Below, in pieces: positions 22,052 to 30,341 of a stretch of 52,480 nucleotides of DNA. The stretch's first letter is position 1. Each line of letters begins with the position of its first letter. The notes beneath the pieces were generated by a model. The model was not told where the DNA came from. It did not search any database and worked only from the letters and a program-made list of their open reading frames with translations. The translations under genes were made by a program, and so were the position numbers. The DNA is from Clostridia bacterium (GTDB taxonomy: Bacteria > Bacillota > Clostridia > Oscillospirales > CAG-272): the NCBI GenBank assembly GCA_017625935.1, contig JAGALA010000046.1, forward strand, positions 1 to 52,480. The letters run 5' to 3'.

Positions 22052-24277
22052 TTGGAAATTAAAAATAATAAGATGATGAAAAGAGGAGTGTTTTTGCTTT
22101 TCTTTTTTCTTATTTTAAGCTTGGTTATATTAATTACACTTTTTAAAATTCAAATTTTGGGCTACGATGACTATCAAAAGCGAGTTATTGAGCAATTAAC
22201 GGTTGAAACAAAGGTGAATCCCGACCGCGGAATGATATTTGACAGAAACGGAACTGTGCTTGCAAGCAATAAAACCGTTTGGGTTTTGTACGTAATTCCA
22301 AAGAAAATAAGCGAGCCAGAGCTTGTTGCCAGGGAGCTTTCAAAAATTGTCAACGTAGATTATGAAACGATCCTTGCAAAGGTGAAGAAAAAGGGCTACA
22401 AATATCAAATAATAGATACAGATTTGGACGAGGAAACAACGAAAAGGGTGCGCGAGCTTATTTCTAAGCACGGGCTTGAGGACGAAATTGAGTTAAATGC
22501 AAGCAGTAAGCGGTATTACCCCTTGTCGTCATTGGCATCACACGCGCTCGGCTTTGTAAATGCAGACGGAGTTGGAATATACGGGCTTGAAAAGGTTTAC
22601 AACAATATTTTAGAGGGCACAAACGGAAAATATATAATGGCACAGGATGCACAAAGCTCCGACATGCCATTTCAGTATGAGGCGTATATTGAAAGCGAAA
22701 AAAGCTACAACCTTGTTTCAACTATTGATTCTTACATACAGTATCAGCTTGAATTACAGCTCGAAAATGCCGCTATTGAGTCGGGTGCGCAAAACAGAGC
22801 CGCGGGCATTGCAATGAACCCAAAAACAGGCGAAATTTACGCAATGGCGGTATATCCAAGCTTTGATCTTAACGAACCGTACACATTGGACGAAATATCA
22901 CAGGCAAAGCTTGACGAATACGAACAAAACACAAAGGAGTACAGAAATCAATATTTGAACTTACTATATTCTATGTGGAATAACAAGGCAGTGACGGAGC
23001 TTTATGAGCCGGGTTCAACCTTTAAGCTGTTTACAACCTCGGTTGCGCTTCAAACGCGTTCCGCTTCGCTTGCGAGCTCCTTTACCTGCACGGGCGCATT
23101 GAAAATTGACGGCTATTACAGGGCAATCAGCTGCCATAAGCGCACGGGACACGGAACACTCAATTTTGCCGAAGCACTTCAGCAGTCCTGCAACCCATCG
23201 ATGATGAAGCTTGCTTTTTCCATTGGTAAGGAAACCTTTTACGATTATTTCAAAAAATTCGGATATACCGAGAAAACAGGTGTTGATTTGCCCTCCGAGG
23301 CACTTGGCTACTACCATAGCTACGATGATTTTTCAAACGTTTCCTTGGCGGTTTATTCCTTTGGTCAAACCTTTAAAACCACGGCAATTCAGCAGCTGCG
23401 TGCGGTGAGCGTAATTGCAAACGGCGGAAAGCTTGTTACCCCTCATTTGCTTAAGGAAATAGTGGACATTGAGGGAAATACTATTTATGAATATGAAGAA
23501 AAGAGTGAGGAAAACATAATCAGCAAGGAGATTGCCGAAACAATAGCGGTGATTTTGAAAGAGGGTGTTGACGGCGAGGGCGGTGCAAAAAATGCATACG
23601 TTGCAGGATATGAGGTTGCGGCAAAGACGGGTACGTCTGAAAAGAAGGACAAATATGACGAAAACGGCAATACCCCGTACAGAGTTTCGTCCTGTGTCGC
23701 ATTTGCACCTGCAACAGACCCTGAAATTGCTGTGATTATTCTTGTTGACGAGCCAACACTTGGCAGTAAATACGGAAGCGTTGTGGCGGCACCATACGTA
23801 GGTAAATTCCTTGATAACGTTTTACCATATATGGGCATCGAGCCGTCATATAACGAGAATGATATCCAGCATAAGAGCGTGAGCGTGCCGAATATTGTGG
23901 GAAAAAGCATTGACGATGCGACTAATGTGCTAAAGGATTTAGAGGTGAAATACGAGGTTTTCGGAGACGGTGATACGGTAATTTCTCAAGTGCCGTCTAA
24001 GGGGAACGAAATATATCACGCAACAGGCAAGGTGCTTATATACACAACGAGCGAAAAAACGCAATATACAACCGTGCCAAGCGTTGTTGGTAAAAGCGCA
24101 AAGGAAGCGAATTTACTACTTACAAACAGCGGTTTGAACATCAAATACGAGGGCGGAACAAACTTTGTATTTGGCGAAAAATCAACCGTTGTTGAGCAAT
24201 CGGTATCTGAAGGCGAGTCAGTTCCGCGAGGAACGGTGATAACGGTGAAAATTCTATTTAAGGATGAAGAGGAATGA
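22052..24277 (+). CDS. Class B penicillin-binding protein (SpoVD/FtsI type) with two PASTA domains
   Basis: Cross-links septal or spore peptidoglycan. One N-terminal TM helix (about 13-33) is followed by a dimerisation domain and then the transpeptidase: Ser322 in EPGSTFK (SxxK), Ser379-Cys-Asn (SxN) and Lys525-Thr-Gly (KTG). Two PASTA repeats close the protein (VPNIVGKSIDDA from about 611, VPSVVGKSAKEA from about 675). The family's SpoVD usually has one PASTA and PBP2x two. The start is TTG 22052, nine bases after AAGGCGG; ATG 22073 is too far from it. Located before murE as in other Clostridia. Confidence 0.93.
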   Translation: MEIKNNKMMKRGVFLLFFFLILSLVILITLFKIQILGYDDYQKRVIEQLTVETKVNPDRGMIFDRNGTVLASNKTVWVLYVIPKKISEPELVARELSKIVNVDYETILAKVKKKGYKYQIIDTDLDEETTKRVRELISKHGLEDEIELNASSKRYYPLSSLASHALGFVNADGVGIYGLEKVYNNILEGTNGKYIMAQDAQSSDMPFQYEAYIESEKSYNLVSTIDSYIQYQLELQLENAAIESGAQNRAAGIAMNPKTGEIYAMAVYPSFDLNEPYTLDEISQAKLDEYEQNTKEYRNQYLNLLYSMWNNKAVTELYEPGSTFKLFTTSVALQTRSASLASSFTCTGALKIDGYYRAISCHKRTGHGTLNFAEALQQSCNPSMMKLAFSIGKETFYDYFKKFGYTEKTGVDLPSEALGYYHSYDDFSNVSLAVYSFGQTFKTTAIQQLRAVSVIANGGKLVTPHLLKEIVDIEGNTIYEYEEKSEENIISKEIAETIAVILKEGVDGEGGAKNAYVAGYEVAAKTGTSEKKDKYDENGNTPYRVSSCVAFAPATDPEIAVIILVDEPTLGSKYGSVVAAPYVGKFLDNVLPYMGIEPSYNENDIQHKSVSVPNIVGKSIDDATNVLKDLEVKYEVFGDGDTVISQVPSKGNEIYHATGKVLIYTTSEKTQYTTVPSVVGKSAKEANLLLTNSGLNIKYEGGTNFVFGEKSTVVEQSVSEGESVPRGTVITVKILFKDEEE

Positions 24278-25752
24278 AGCTAAGCGTACTACTGAAAAAT
24301 GACGATGTATTGAGCTCGAACGTCGATTTTGATATTGAGATAAGCGGAATATGGTCTGATTCAAGAAAGGTGGAGAAAAACGGTGCGTTTGTTGCTATAA
24401 AGGGCGAAGCGCGAAACGGTAATGACTATATAAGCGAAGCCATAGAAAACGGTGCTTCCGTTGTTATAACAGATCAAGAGGGGATAAACGGATGGCTTCC
24501 GTATGTTTTGGTGAAAAATGCACGTAGCGCAATATCTAAAATGCTTGCGCGATTTTACATCTTACCCGATGAAAATGCCAAGGTTATCGCGGTTACGGGC
24601 ACAAACGGAAAAAGCACGGTAGCGTATTTTATATACAACATACTTGTAAGCGCAGGCAAAAGCGTGGGACTCGTTTCCACCATAGAATGTTTAATTAACG
24701 GCGAAAGGGTGGATTTAGATGGCGGTGGTGCGGTTTTGGACAAAGCGTCCGCTATGACAACACCCGACCCCGAAAAGCTATATTACGTGCTTGGAGAAAT
24801 GAAGAAAAAAGGTGTTGAATATATAATTCTTGAAGCATCCTCGCACGCGCTTGATCAACACCGCCTTGACGGAATAGAGATTGATATTGGCGTGTTTACA
24901 AATTTATCAAGTGAGCACCTTGACTACCATAAATCAATGGATAACTACTTTCTTTCAAAGGAGCTTTTATTCAAAAAATCGCGCGTTGGCGTGGTAAATG
25001 TTGACGATGAGTACGGCAAACGACTGTATTCATTATATAAGAATATTTATTCATTCAGTACAACAGAAAAAGCGGATTTTTCCACAAGTGAAATAAGATG
25101 CAGAGACGATTACGTAAGCTTTGTTTTTAATAACGGTGAAAAGGTGAAAATCAAGACAAAAATGGTAGGTGAATATAACGTATATAACGCTTCACTTGCT
25201 TGCGCGGTTGGTTCGCTTTTGGATATTACGCGTGAGAAAATTTGCGAAGGAATTTTGAAAACACAGGTTAAGGGCAGGGTCGAAAAATTTGCAAGCAATA
25301 TTTATATTGATTACGCTCACACTCCAAGGGCAACAGAAGCAACGCTTTCAGCTATAGGAAAAATGGAAAAGGGAAAGAAAATCGTGGCTTTGTTCGGCTG
25401 TGGCGGTGAGAGAGATAAATCAAAGCGCGCAGAAATTGGCAGAATCGCATCTCGGCTTGCTGATAAATTAGTGATAACCTCTGATAATTCGAGGGGAGAG
25501 GAGCCAATGGAAATTATAAAGGATATTTTGGCGGGTATTGATAGGCAAAAATTACATATGATTATTCCAAACAGAAAAGATGCGATAACCTATGCGGTAA
25601 GAGCCTTGAAGGATAATGAGGTGCTTGTGCTGCTTGGCAAGGGTCACGAAACATATGAAATTGATAAAAGCGGAAAGCATTTTTTCGACGAGCGAGTAAT
25701 ATTAAGCGAGGTACTTGGCAATGATAAGTATAAAGCCTCGACGAGCGAGTGA
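24274..25752 (+). CDS. murE: UDP-MurNAc-L-Ala-D-Glu:diamino acid ligase
   Basis: Adds the third residue to the peptidoglycan precursor in the cytoplasm. P-loop VTGTNGKSTVAYF lies near residue 106; the Mur ligase centre (SSHALDQHRLDG, TNLSSEHLDYHKSM) and C-terminal domain (YAHTPRATEA, FGCGGERDKSKR) are present. The specificity loop reads DNSRGEEP (Asp404-Arg407), close to DNPR of meso-diaminopimelate enzymes, so DAP is the likely substrate. 492 residues, normal. Overlaps the PBP gene (ATGA) and murF by 32 bases or more. Confidence 0.96.
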   Translation: MKLSVLLKNDDVLSSNVDFDIEISGIWSDSRKVEKNGAFVAIKGEARNGNDYISEAIENGASVVITDQEGINGWLPYVLVKNARSAISKMLARFYILPDENAKVIAVTGTNGKSTVAYFIYNILVSAGKSVGLVSTIECLINGERVDLDGGGAVLDKASAMTTPDPEKLYYVLGEMKKKGVEYIILEASSHALDQHRLDGIEIDIGVFTNLSSEHLDYHKSMDNYFLSKELLFKKSRVGVVNVDDEYGKRLYSLYKNIYSFSTTEKADFSTSEIRCRDDYVSFVFNNGEKVKIKTKMVGEYNVYNASLACAVGSLLDITREKICEGILKTQVKGRVEKFASNIYIDYAHTPRATEATLSAIGKMEKGKKIVALFGCGGERDKSKRAEIGRIASRLADKLVITSDNSRGEEPMEIIKDILAGIDRQKLHMIIPNRKDAITYAVRALKDNEVLVLLGKGHETYEIDKSGKHFFDERVILSEVLGNDKYKASTSE

Positions 25753-27046
25753 AATTGCGAAAATAGTATCGGGCGAGCTGGTTGGAGAGGATTCTTTAAT
25801 TGATAAAATCTCTTTGAATTCCAAGGAAAAGATGGGCGCAGGATGCTGCTTTGTGGCAATCAAGGGTGAAAAATATGATGGCAATGATTTTATTGATGAG
25901 GCATTTGAAAACGGTGCAACGCTCGTAATAAGTGAGAGAAAAATCACAGGCGGCGCGTGCCTTTTAGTAGATAATACAAGAATTGCGCTACTTGAGCTTG
26001 CAAGGGCTAACAAGGGAAACACCAAAATAATCGGAATTACGGGAAGTGTAGGTAAAACAACCGTAAAAAATATGATAATTTCAGTATTATCGCAAAAATA
26101 TAGTGTTATCGGCACAAAAGAGAATCAAAACAACGAAATCGGCGTTGCCTTAACGCTGCTTGGGATAACAAATGAGGATTTTTGCGTGGTTGAAATGGGT
26201 ATGCGCTCACTCGGTGAAATTGATTTACTGTCGTCTTATGCCTTGCCTGAAGCGGCGGTAATCACAAATGCGAAAACCTCGCACATCGAGATGCTTGGCA
26301 GTGAGGAAAACATTCTTCGGGCAAAAATGGAAATTTTAAATTATAGACCAAAATACGCAGTTTTGCCATGCGATATGAGGCTCAAAGCGCGCGACTTTAG
26401 TGATATAAAGACGATTTTTGTTGACGAGGAAATCGATATCTCGCGCTGCATATATTTTGACGGCGGTATCAAGTTCTTTATAAATGAAAATTATTCATCT
26501 GAAATGAAAATTTATTCATATAATTTGCATAATATTTATAATGCAAGCATTGCGTATCACATTGGAAAGCTATACGGCTTGACTGATACTCAAATTTGCA
26601 AGGGGCTTTTATGCTTCAAGCAAGATAAACTGCGTGAGGAGTATTTAGAAATAAACGGTGTCACGGTTATAAATGACTGTTATAATTCCTCTTATGAAAG
26701 CCTAAAATCATCGTTAATTTCGCTCGTGAAATATGGGGAAACGAAGGGGAAGAAGCCGAATGCGCTAATCGGTGATATACTCGAGCTTGGTATTTATAGC
26801 GAGGAAATTCACACAAAAATAGGCAAGCTATGCCGTGAGCTTGAAATCAAGGGCTTGTATTTATACGGTGACAACGTAAAATACATAAAAATCGGTGCAG
26901 GTTACGGTGAATATTTTGAAAACAAAGAGGAATTGATAAAGGAATTATGCCAAAAATTAAATAAAGACGACATTTTGCTCGTAAAGGCGAGCAGAATGCT
27001 GAAATTTGAAAATATAATTGAGGAAATGAAGAAAAGAAATGAGTAG
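25721..27046 (+). CDS. murF: UDP-MurNAc-tripeptide:D-Ala-D-Ala ligase
   Basis: Completes the pentapeptide with D-Ala-D-Ala. P-loop GITGSVGKTTVKN near residue 105, NEIGVALTLL and VVEMGMRSLGEI next, then C-terminal NDCYNSSYESL near 325. The ATG at 25721 is nine bases after GAGG and is preferred to TTG 25715. About 441 residues, normal. Begins inside the end of murE and ends eight bases into mraY, indicating tight coupling. A long internal segment (after ISRCIYFDGG) is the central ligase domain. Confidence 0.96.
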   Translation: MISIKPRRASEIAKIVSGELVGEDSLIDKISLNSKEKMGAGCCFVAIKGEKYDGNDFIDEAFENGATLVISERKITGGACLLVDNTRIALLELARANKGNTKIIGITGSVGKTTVKNMIISVLSQKYSVIGTKENQNNEIGVALTLLGITNEDFCVVEMGMRSLGEIDLLSSYALPEAAVITNAKTSHIEMLGSEENILRAKMEILNYRPKYAVLPCDMRLKARDFSDIKTIFVDEEIDISRCIYFDGGIKFFINENYSSEMKIYSYNLHNIYNASIAYHIGKLYGLTDTQICKGLLCFKQDKLREEYLEINGVTVINDCYNSSYESLKSSLISLVKYGETKGKKPNALIGDILELGIYSEEIHTKIGKLCRELEIKGLYLYGDNVKYIKIGAGYGEYFENKEELIKELCQKLNKDDILLVKASRMLKFENIIEEMKKRNE

Positions 27047-28034
27047 CTTATACGTTTTTGCAATAATTTTTTTGTCCAGCTTTCTTATTACCTTTGTGTC
27101 GGTAAAAATTGTGCTTCGCGTTTCGCTAAAGCAGCGAATAGGACAAAAGATTTTAGAGGACGGACCAACGTGGCACAAGGAAAAGGAGGGCACGCCAACG
27201 ATGGGCGGTATCGCTTTTCCGATAGCGATATTCAGTGCCTTTTTTGTGTTTGTTGTCTTTTTAGGCGGCTCCGAGGATGTGAGCATTACGCCCATCTTTT
27301 GTGTGATACTTTTTGCTCTTTTTAATTCGCTAATCGGTTTTTTAGACGATTATTTGAAAATAAAAAACAGTCGCAACAAGGGGCTTACCGCACCTGCGAA
27401 ATTTGCCTTACAGTCAATAGCGGCAGTAGCTTTTTTGGTGCTAATTCAGAAGGCAGTTGGCTTATCCACCGTTTTGAAAATACCGTTTGTGAATTTTACG
27501 CTTGACATTGGTATTCTTTATTATTTATTCGCTTATTTACTCCTTTGCGGATTTGTAAATGCGGTAAATTTGACGGACGGTCTTGACGGACTTGCCGCAT
27601 CATCTACGCTTCCTGTGGCGATTTTGCTTTCATTTGTAGGATTGTTCGTTTTTGAGGAGCTTTCATATACCTATTTAGGCGGCGCGCTTTTTGGCTTGCT
27701 CGTTGCGTTTTTGCTTTTCAACCGACATCCCGCAAAAATATTTATGGGAGATACGGGCTCGCTTTTTTTAGGTGGAATTGTAGCGGGGATCTCACTTTCT
27801 CTTAATAATGCTTTGCTCGTTATTTTATTTGGATTTGTATATTTATGCGAAGCATTAAGCGTAATTATTCAAGTTGCATATTTCAAAATAACCAACGGAA
27901 AAAGAATTTTTAAAATGGCGCCTTTACATCACCATTTGGAAAAGTGCGGCTGGAGCGAAAGAAAAATTGTCACGGTTTTTACGTTAGTTAATTCATTTAC
28001 GTGCATATTAGCGCTTATAGGAATGATAATATGA
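27039..28034 (+). CDS. mraY: Phospho-MurNAc-pentapeptide transferase
   Basis: Attaches the pentapeptide sugar to undecaprenyl phosphate, making lipid I. Ten or so TM helices; catalytic motifs FLDDYLK near 105, NLTDGLDGLA near 180 and MGDTGSLFLGG near 240, and the MAPLHHHLEKCGW loop near 290. 331 residues is typical. The next gene is ftsW, whereas murD often stands here. Start overlaps the end of murF by eight bases. Confidence 0.97.
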   Translation: MSSLYVFAIIFLSSFLITFVSVKIVLRVSLKQRIGQKILEDGPTWHKEKEGTPTMGGIAFPIAIFSAFFVFVVFLGGSEDVSITPIFCVILFALFNSLIGFLDDYLKIKNSRNKGLTAPAKFALQSIAAVAFLVLIQKAVGLSTVLKIPFVNFTLDIGILYYLFAYLLLCGFVNAVNLTDGLDGLAASSTLPVAILLSFVGLFVFEELSYTYLGGALFGLLVAFLLFNRHPAKIFMGDTGSLFLGGIVAGISLSLNNALLVILFGFVYLCEALSVIIQVAYFKITNGKRIFKMAPLHHHLEKCGWSERKIVTVFTLVNSFTCILALIGMII

Positions 28035-29179
28035 AGCAAAGCTTGGTAAAAATAGAAGAAAAAAGCTCAAAGAAAGCTCTCAAAAAGCGACCGAACATTT
28101 ACCTTTTAATTATTGTTTCGTTGCTTTTGCTTTTCGGTTCTCTAATGATATTCAGTGCAGGATATCCACACGCAAAGCTGCATTACGGCGACGGTTTTTA
28201 TTATATAAAGCGCCATTTTGTTTTTCTTATAATTGGCGTTTCAATCATGATATTTTTAAGCTGTGTAAAAATTACGGTAGTTAAAAAAATATCACCGTTT
28301 TTCTACGGTGCTTGTGCGCTTCTTTTGGTTGCGGTATTATTCACGGGCTTTTCCGAGGGTGTTGCAAAAAGATGGCTTGGAATCCCCGGCACACCGCTTT
28401 CGTTTCAGCCGTCTGAGCTGATGAAGCTCGGAATAATTCTTATGCTATCGTGGTACATCGAGAAAACAAAATCATCAAAAAGGTCGGTTTTGAAGGAAAT
28501 CATTCTGCCCGGGGTGATTTTGTTCTCAGCCTGCGGACTTGTTTTGCTTGAAAAGCACCTTTCAGGCACTGTAATTCTTGCTATGATTGGCGCATCCGTG
28601 CTTTTTATTTCGGGCATTAACCTAAAAAGGGCGGGATTAATCTACGGTGGCACGGGTATTGTTGGCGCGAGCGTATTTTTGCTTACAAACAGCTATGCAA
28701 TGAAGCGAATAGAATCGTTTTTTAATCCAAATGCAGATATTTTAAGCGATAAATGGCAAACGACACAAGGACTTTATGCAATCGGTTCAGGCGGGCTTTG
28801 GGGACTTGGTTATTTCAACAGCCGTCAAAAATACAGCTACGTGTCAGAGCCGCAAAACGACTTCATTTTTACGATTTGGTGTGAGGAGATGGGCTTTGTC
28901 GGTGCAATTTTTTTGGTTGCGCTATTTCTTGTTTTTATTTGGCAGGGCTATAAAATTGCATTTAACGCAAATGATACATATAGCAGCTTGGTTGCCTTTG
29001 GAATTGTAAGTCAAATAGGAATACAGGCATTTTTGAATATGCTTGTGGTTTTGGACGTAGTGCCGAATACGGGAATTTCATTACCGTTCTTTTCTTACGG
29101 TGGCAGCTCCTTGGTAATTTTGCTTGCGGAGATTGGAATTCTACTTTCAATATCAAGAAACAGAGAAACAAGAATTTAG
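28031..29179 (+). CDS. ftsW: SEDS-family lipid II polymerase (FtsW-like)
   Basis: Polymerises lipid II at the septum with its class B PBP partner, encoded upstream. About ten TM helices; family motifs KRWLGIPGTPLSFQPSELMK (residues about 115-134) and PNTGISLPFFSYGGSS near 345 are visible. 382 residues, normal. ATG 28031 overlaps the mraY stop (ATGA) and AGGA lies before it, so the upstream in-frame GTG at 28001 is rejected. A short charged N-terminus (KIEEKSSKKALKKRP) is cytoplasmic. Could also function like SpoVE in sporulation. Confidence 0.93.
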   Translation: MKQSLVKIEEKSSKKALKKRPNIYLLIIVSLLLLFGSLMIFSAGYPHAKLHYGDGFYYIKRHFVFLIIGVSIMIFLSCVKITVVKKISPFFYGACALLLVAVLFTGFSEGVAKRWLGIPGTPLSFQPSELMKLGIILMLSWYIEKTKSSKRSVLKEIILPGVILFSACGLVLLEKHLSGTVILAMIGASVLFISGINLKRAGLIYGGTGIVGASVFLLTNSYAMKRIESFFNPNADILSDKWQTTQGLYAIGSGGLWGLGYFNSRQKYSYVSEPQNDFIFTIWCEEMGFVGAIFLVALFLVFIWQGYKIAFNANDTYSSLVAFGIVSQIGIQAFLNMLVVLDVVPNTGISLPFFSYGGSSLVILLAEIGILLSISRNRETRI

Positions 29180-29187
29180 GAGTCGTT

Positions 29188-30270
29188 ATGAGAGTGCTTT
29201 TGTGCGGCGCGGGTAGCGCAGGACACGTAAATCCAGCTATTGCAATAGGGGAAACAATAAAAAAGAATTTACCGAAGTCCAAAATTGCTTACGTAGCAAC
29301 AGTATCGGGAATTGAAAATGACTTGGTGGACTTTGAAAAATTTCATATTGACGTAAGAGGAATTAAAAGGAAATTGTCTTTGTCCAATGTGAAAAGCATA
29401 TATCTTACACTTACGGCAATAAGAGATTCAAAGAGAATAATTAATGAGTTCTGTCCCGACATTGTTGTAGGCACGGGCGGATATGCCACGTTTCCCGTAG
29501 CATATGCGGCGCACAAGCTCGGCATCAAGGTTGCGCTTCACGAGTCCAATGTGCTACCCGGTAAGGCGATAAAAATGCTCGAAAGATATGCGGACGTGAT
29601 TTTTACAAATTTTCGAGAGAGTGAGCAATATTTCAATCATAAGGAAAAGCTTTGTCACGTTGGAAACCCGTTGCGAAGCGGCTTTGATAAAAGCATTATT
29701 GCGGAAAATAAACCTGAAAATTCAAAGCAGGTAATTCTTTGCTACGGCGGCTCACTCGGCTCGGAAACATTAAATAACGCCGCCCTTGACGTGGCTGATA
29801 ATTTAATACGATACAGGGATAATATCATTTTTATTTTGGCAACGGGCAAGCGAAATTATTACGACGTTTGTAAAAAAATAAAGGAGCGACGCATAGATAA
29901 AATAAAAAATTTCATCGTTTATGAATATATATACGATATGGCAAGCGTTATGGCAAATGCAGATATAGTAATATCGAGGGCGGGCGCAATAACGATTTCC
30001 GAGCTTGCCGCGCTTGAAAAGGTGTCGATTTTAGTGCCTTCACCATACGTTAGTGACAATCATCAGCTAAAAAACGCACAAGCACTTGAAAACAAGGGTG
30101 CTGCGGTTGTGGTAAGGGAGGATTGCCTGTATTCATTAACCGATACCTTAAGAGAGCTTCTCGCAAATGTAAATAAAAAAGAAAAAATGAGGAAAGCGAT
30201 AAGTAGGTTTTACGTGCCGGACTCAAACGAAAAAATATATAATAAAATCCTTAGTATATTAAAGAAATAA
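29188..30270 (+). CDS. murG: UDP-GlcNAc:lipid I N-acetylglucosaminyltransferase
   Basis: Adds GlcNAc to lipid I at the membrane inner face, making lipid II. GT-B fold: N-terminal GAGSAGHVNPAIAIGETI, then DIVVGTGGYATFPVAYAA and HESNVLPGKA (about 90-130), and C-terminal SRAGAITISELAAL and DNHQLKNAQALENKGAAVV (about 265-305). 360 residues, normal. Eight bases after ftsW with AGGAG. Last recognisable gene of the dcw cluster; ftsQ and ftsZ do not follow. Confidence 0.97.
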   Translation: MRVLLCGAGSAGHVNPAIAIGETIKKNLPKSKIAYVATVSGIENDLVDFEKFHIDVRGIKRKLSLSNVKSIYLTLTAIRDSKRIINEFCPDIVVGTGGYATFPVAYAAHKLGIKVALHESNVLPGKAIKMLERYADVIFTNFRESEQYFNHKEKLCHVGNPLRSGFDKSIIAENKPENSKQVILCYGGSLGSETLNNAALDVADNLIRYRDNIIFILATGKRNYYDVCKKIKERRIDKIKNFIVYEYIYDMASVMANADIVISRAGAITISELAALEKVSILVPSPYVSDNHQLKNAQALENKGAAVVVREDCLYSLTDTLRELLANVNKKEKMRKAISRFYVPDSNEKIYNKILSILKK

Positions 30271-30281
30271 TAATTTGCTCC

Positions 30282-30310
30282 TTGACTTTACATTTTTTCT
30301 ATGATAACAT
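30282..30310 (+). promoter_or_regulatory. Promoter of the InlB-repeat lipoprotein gene
   Basis: TTGACT (30282-30287), 17-base spacer, TAACAT (30305-30310), about 30 bases before the start. Confidence 0.55.
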
Positions 30311-30341
30311 TAATATGTAAAGAAAAACAGAGGAGCTTTTT

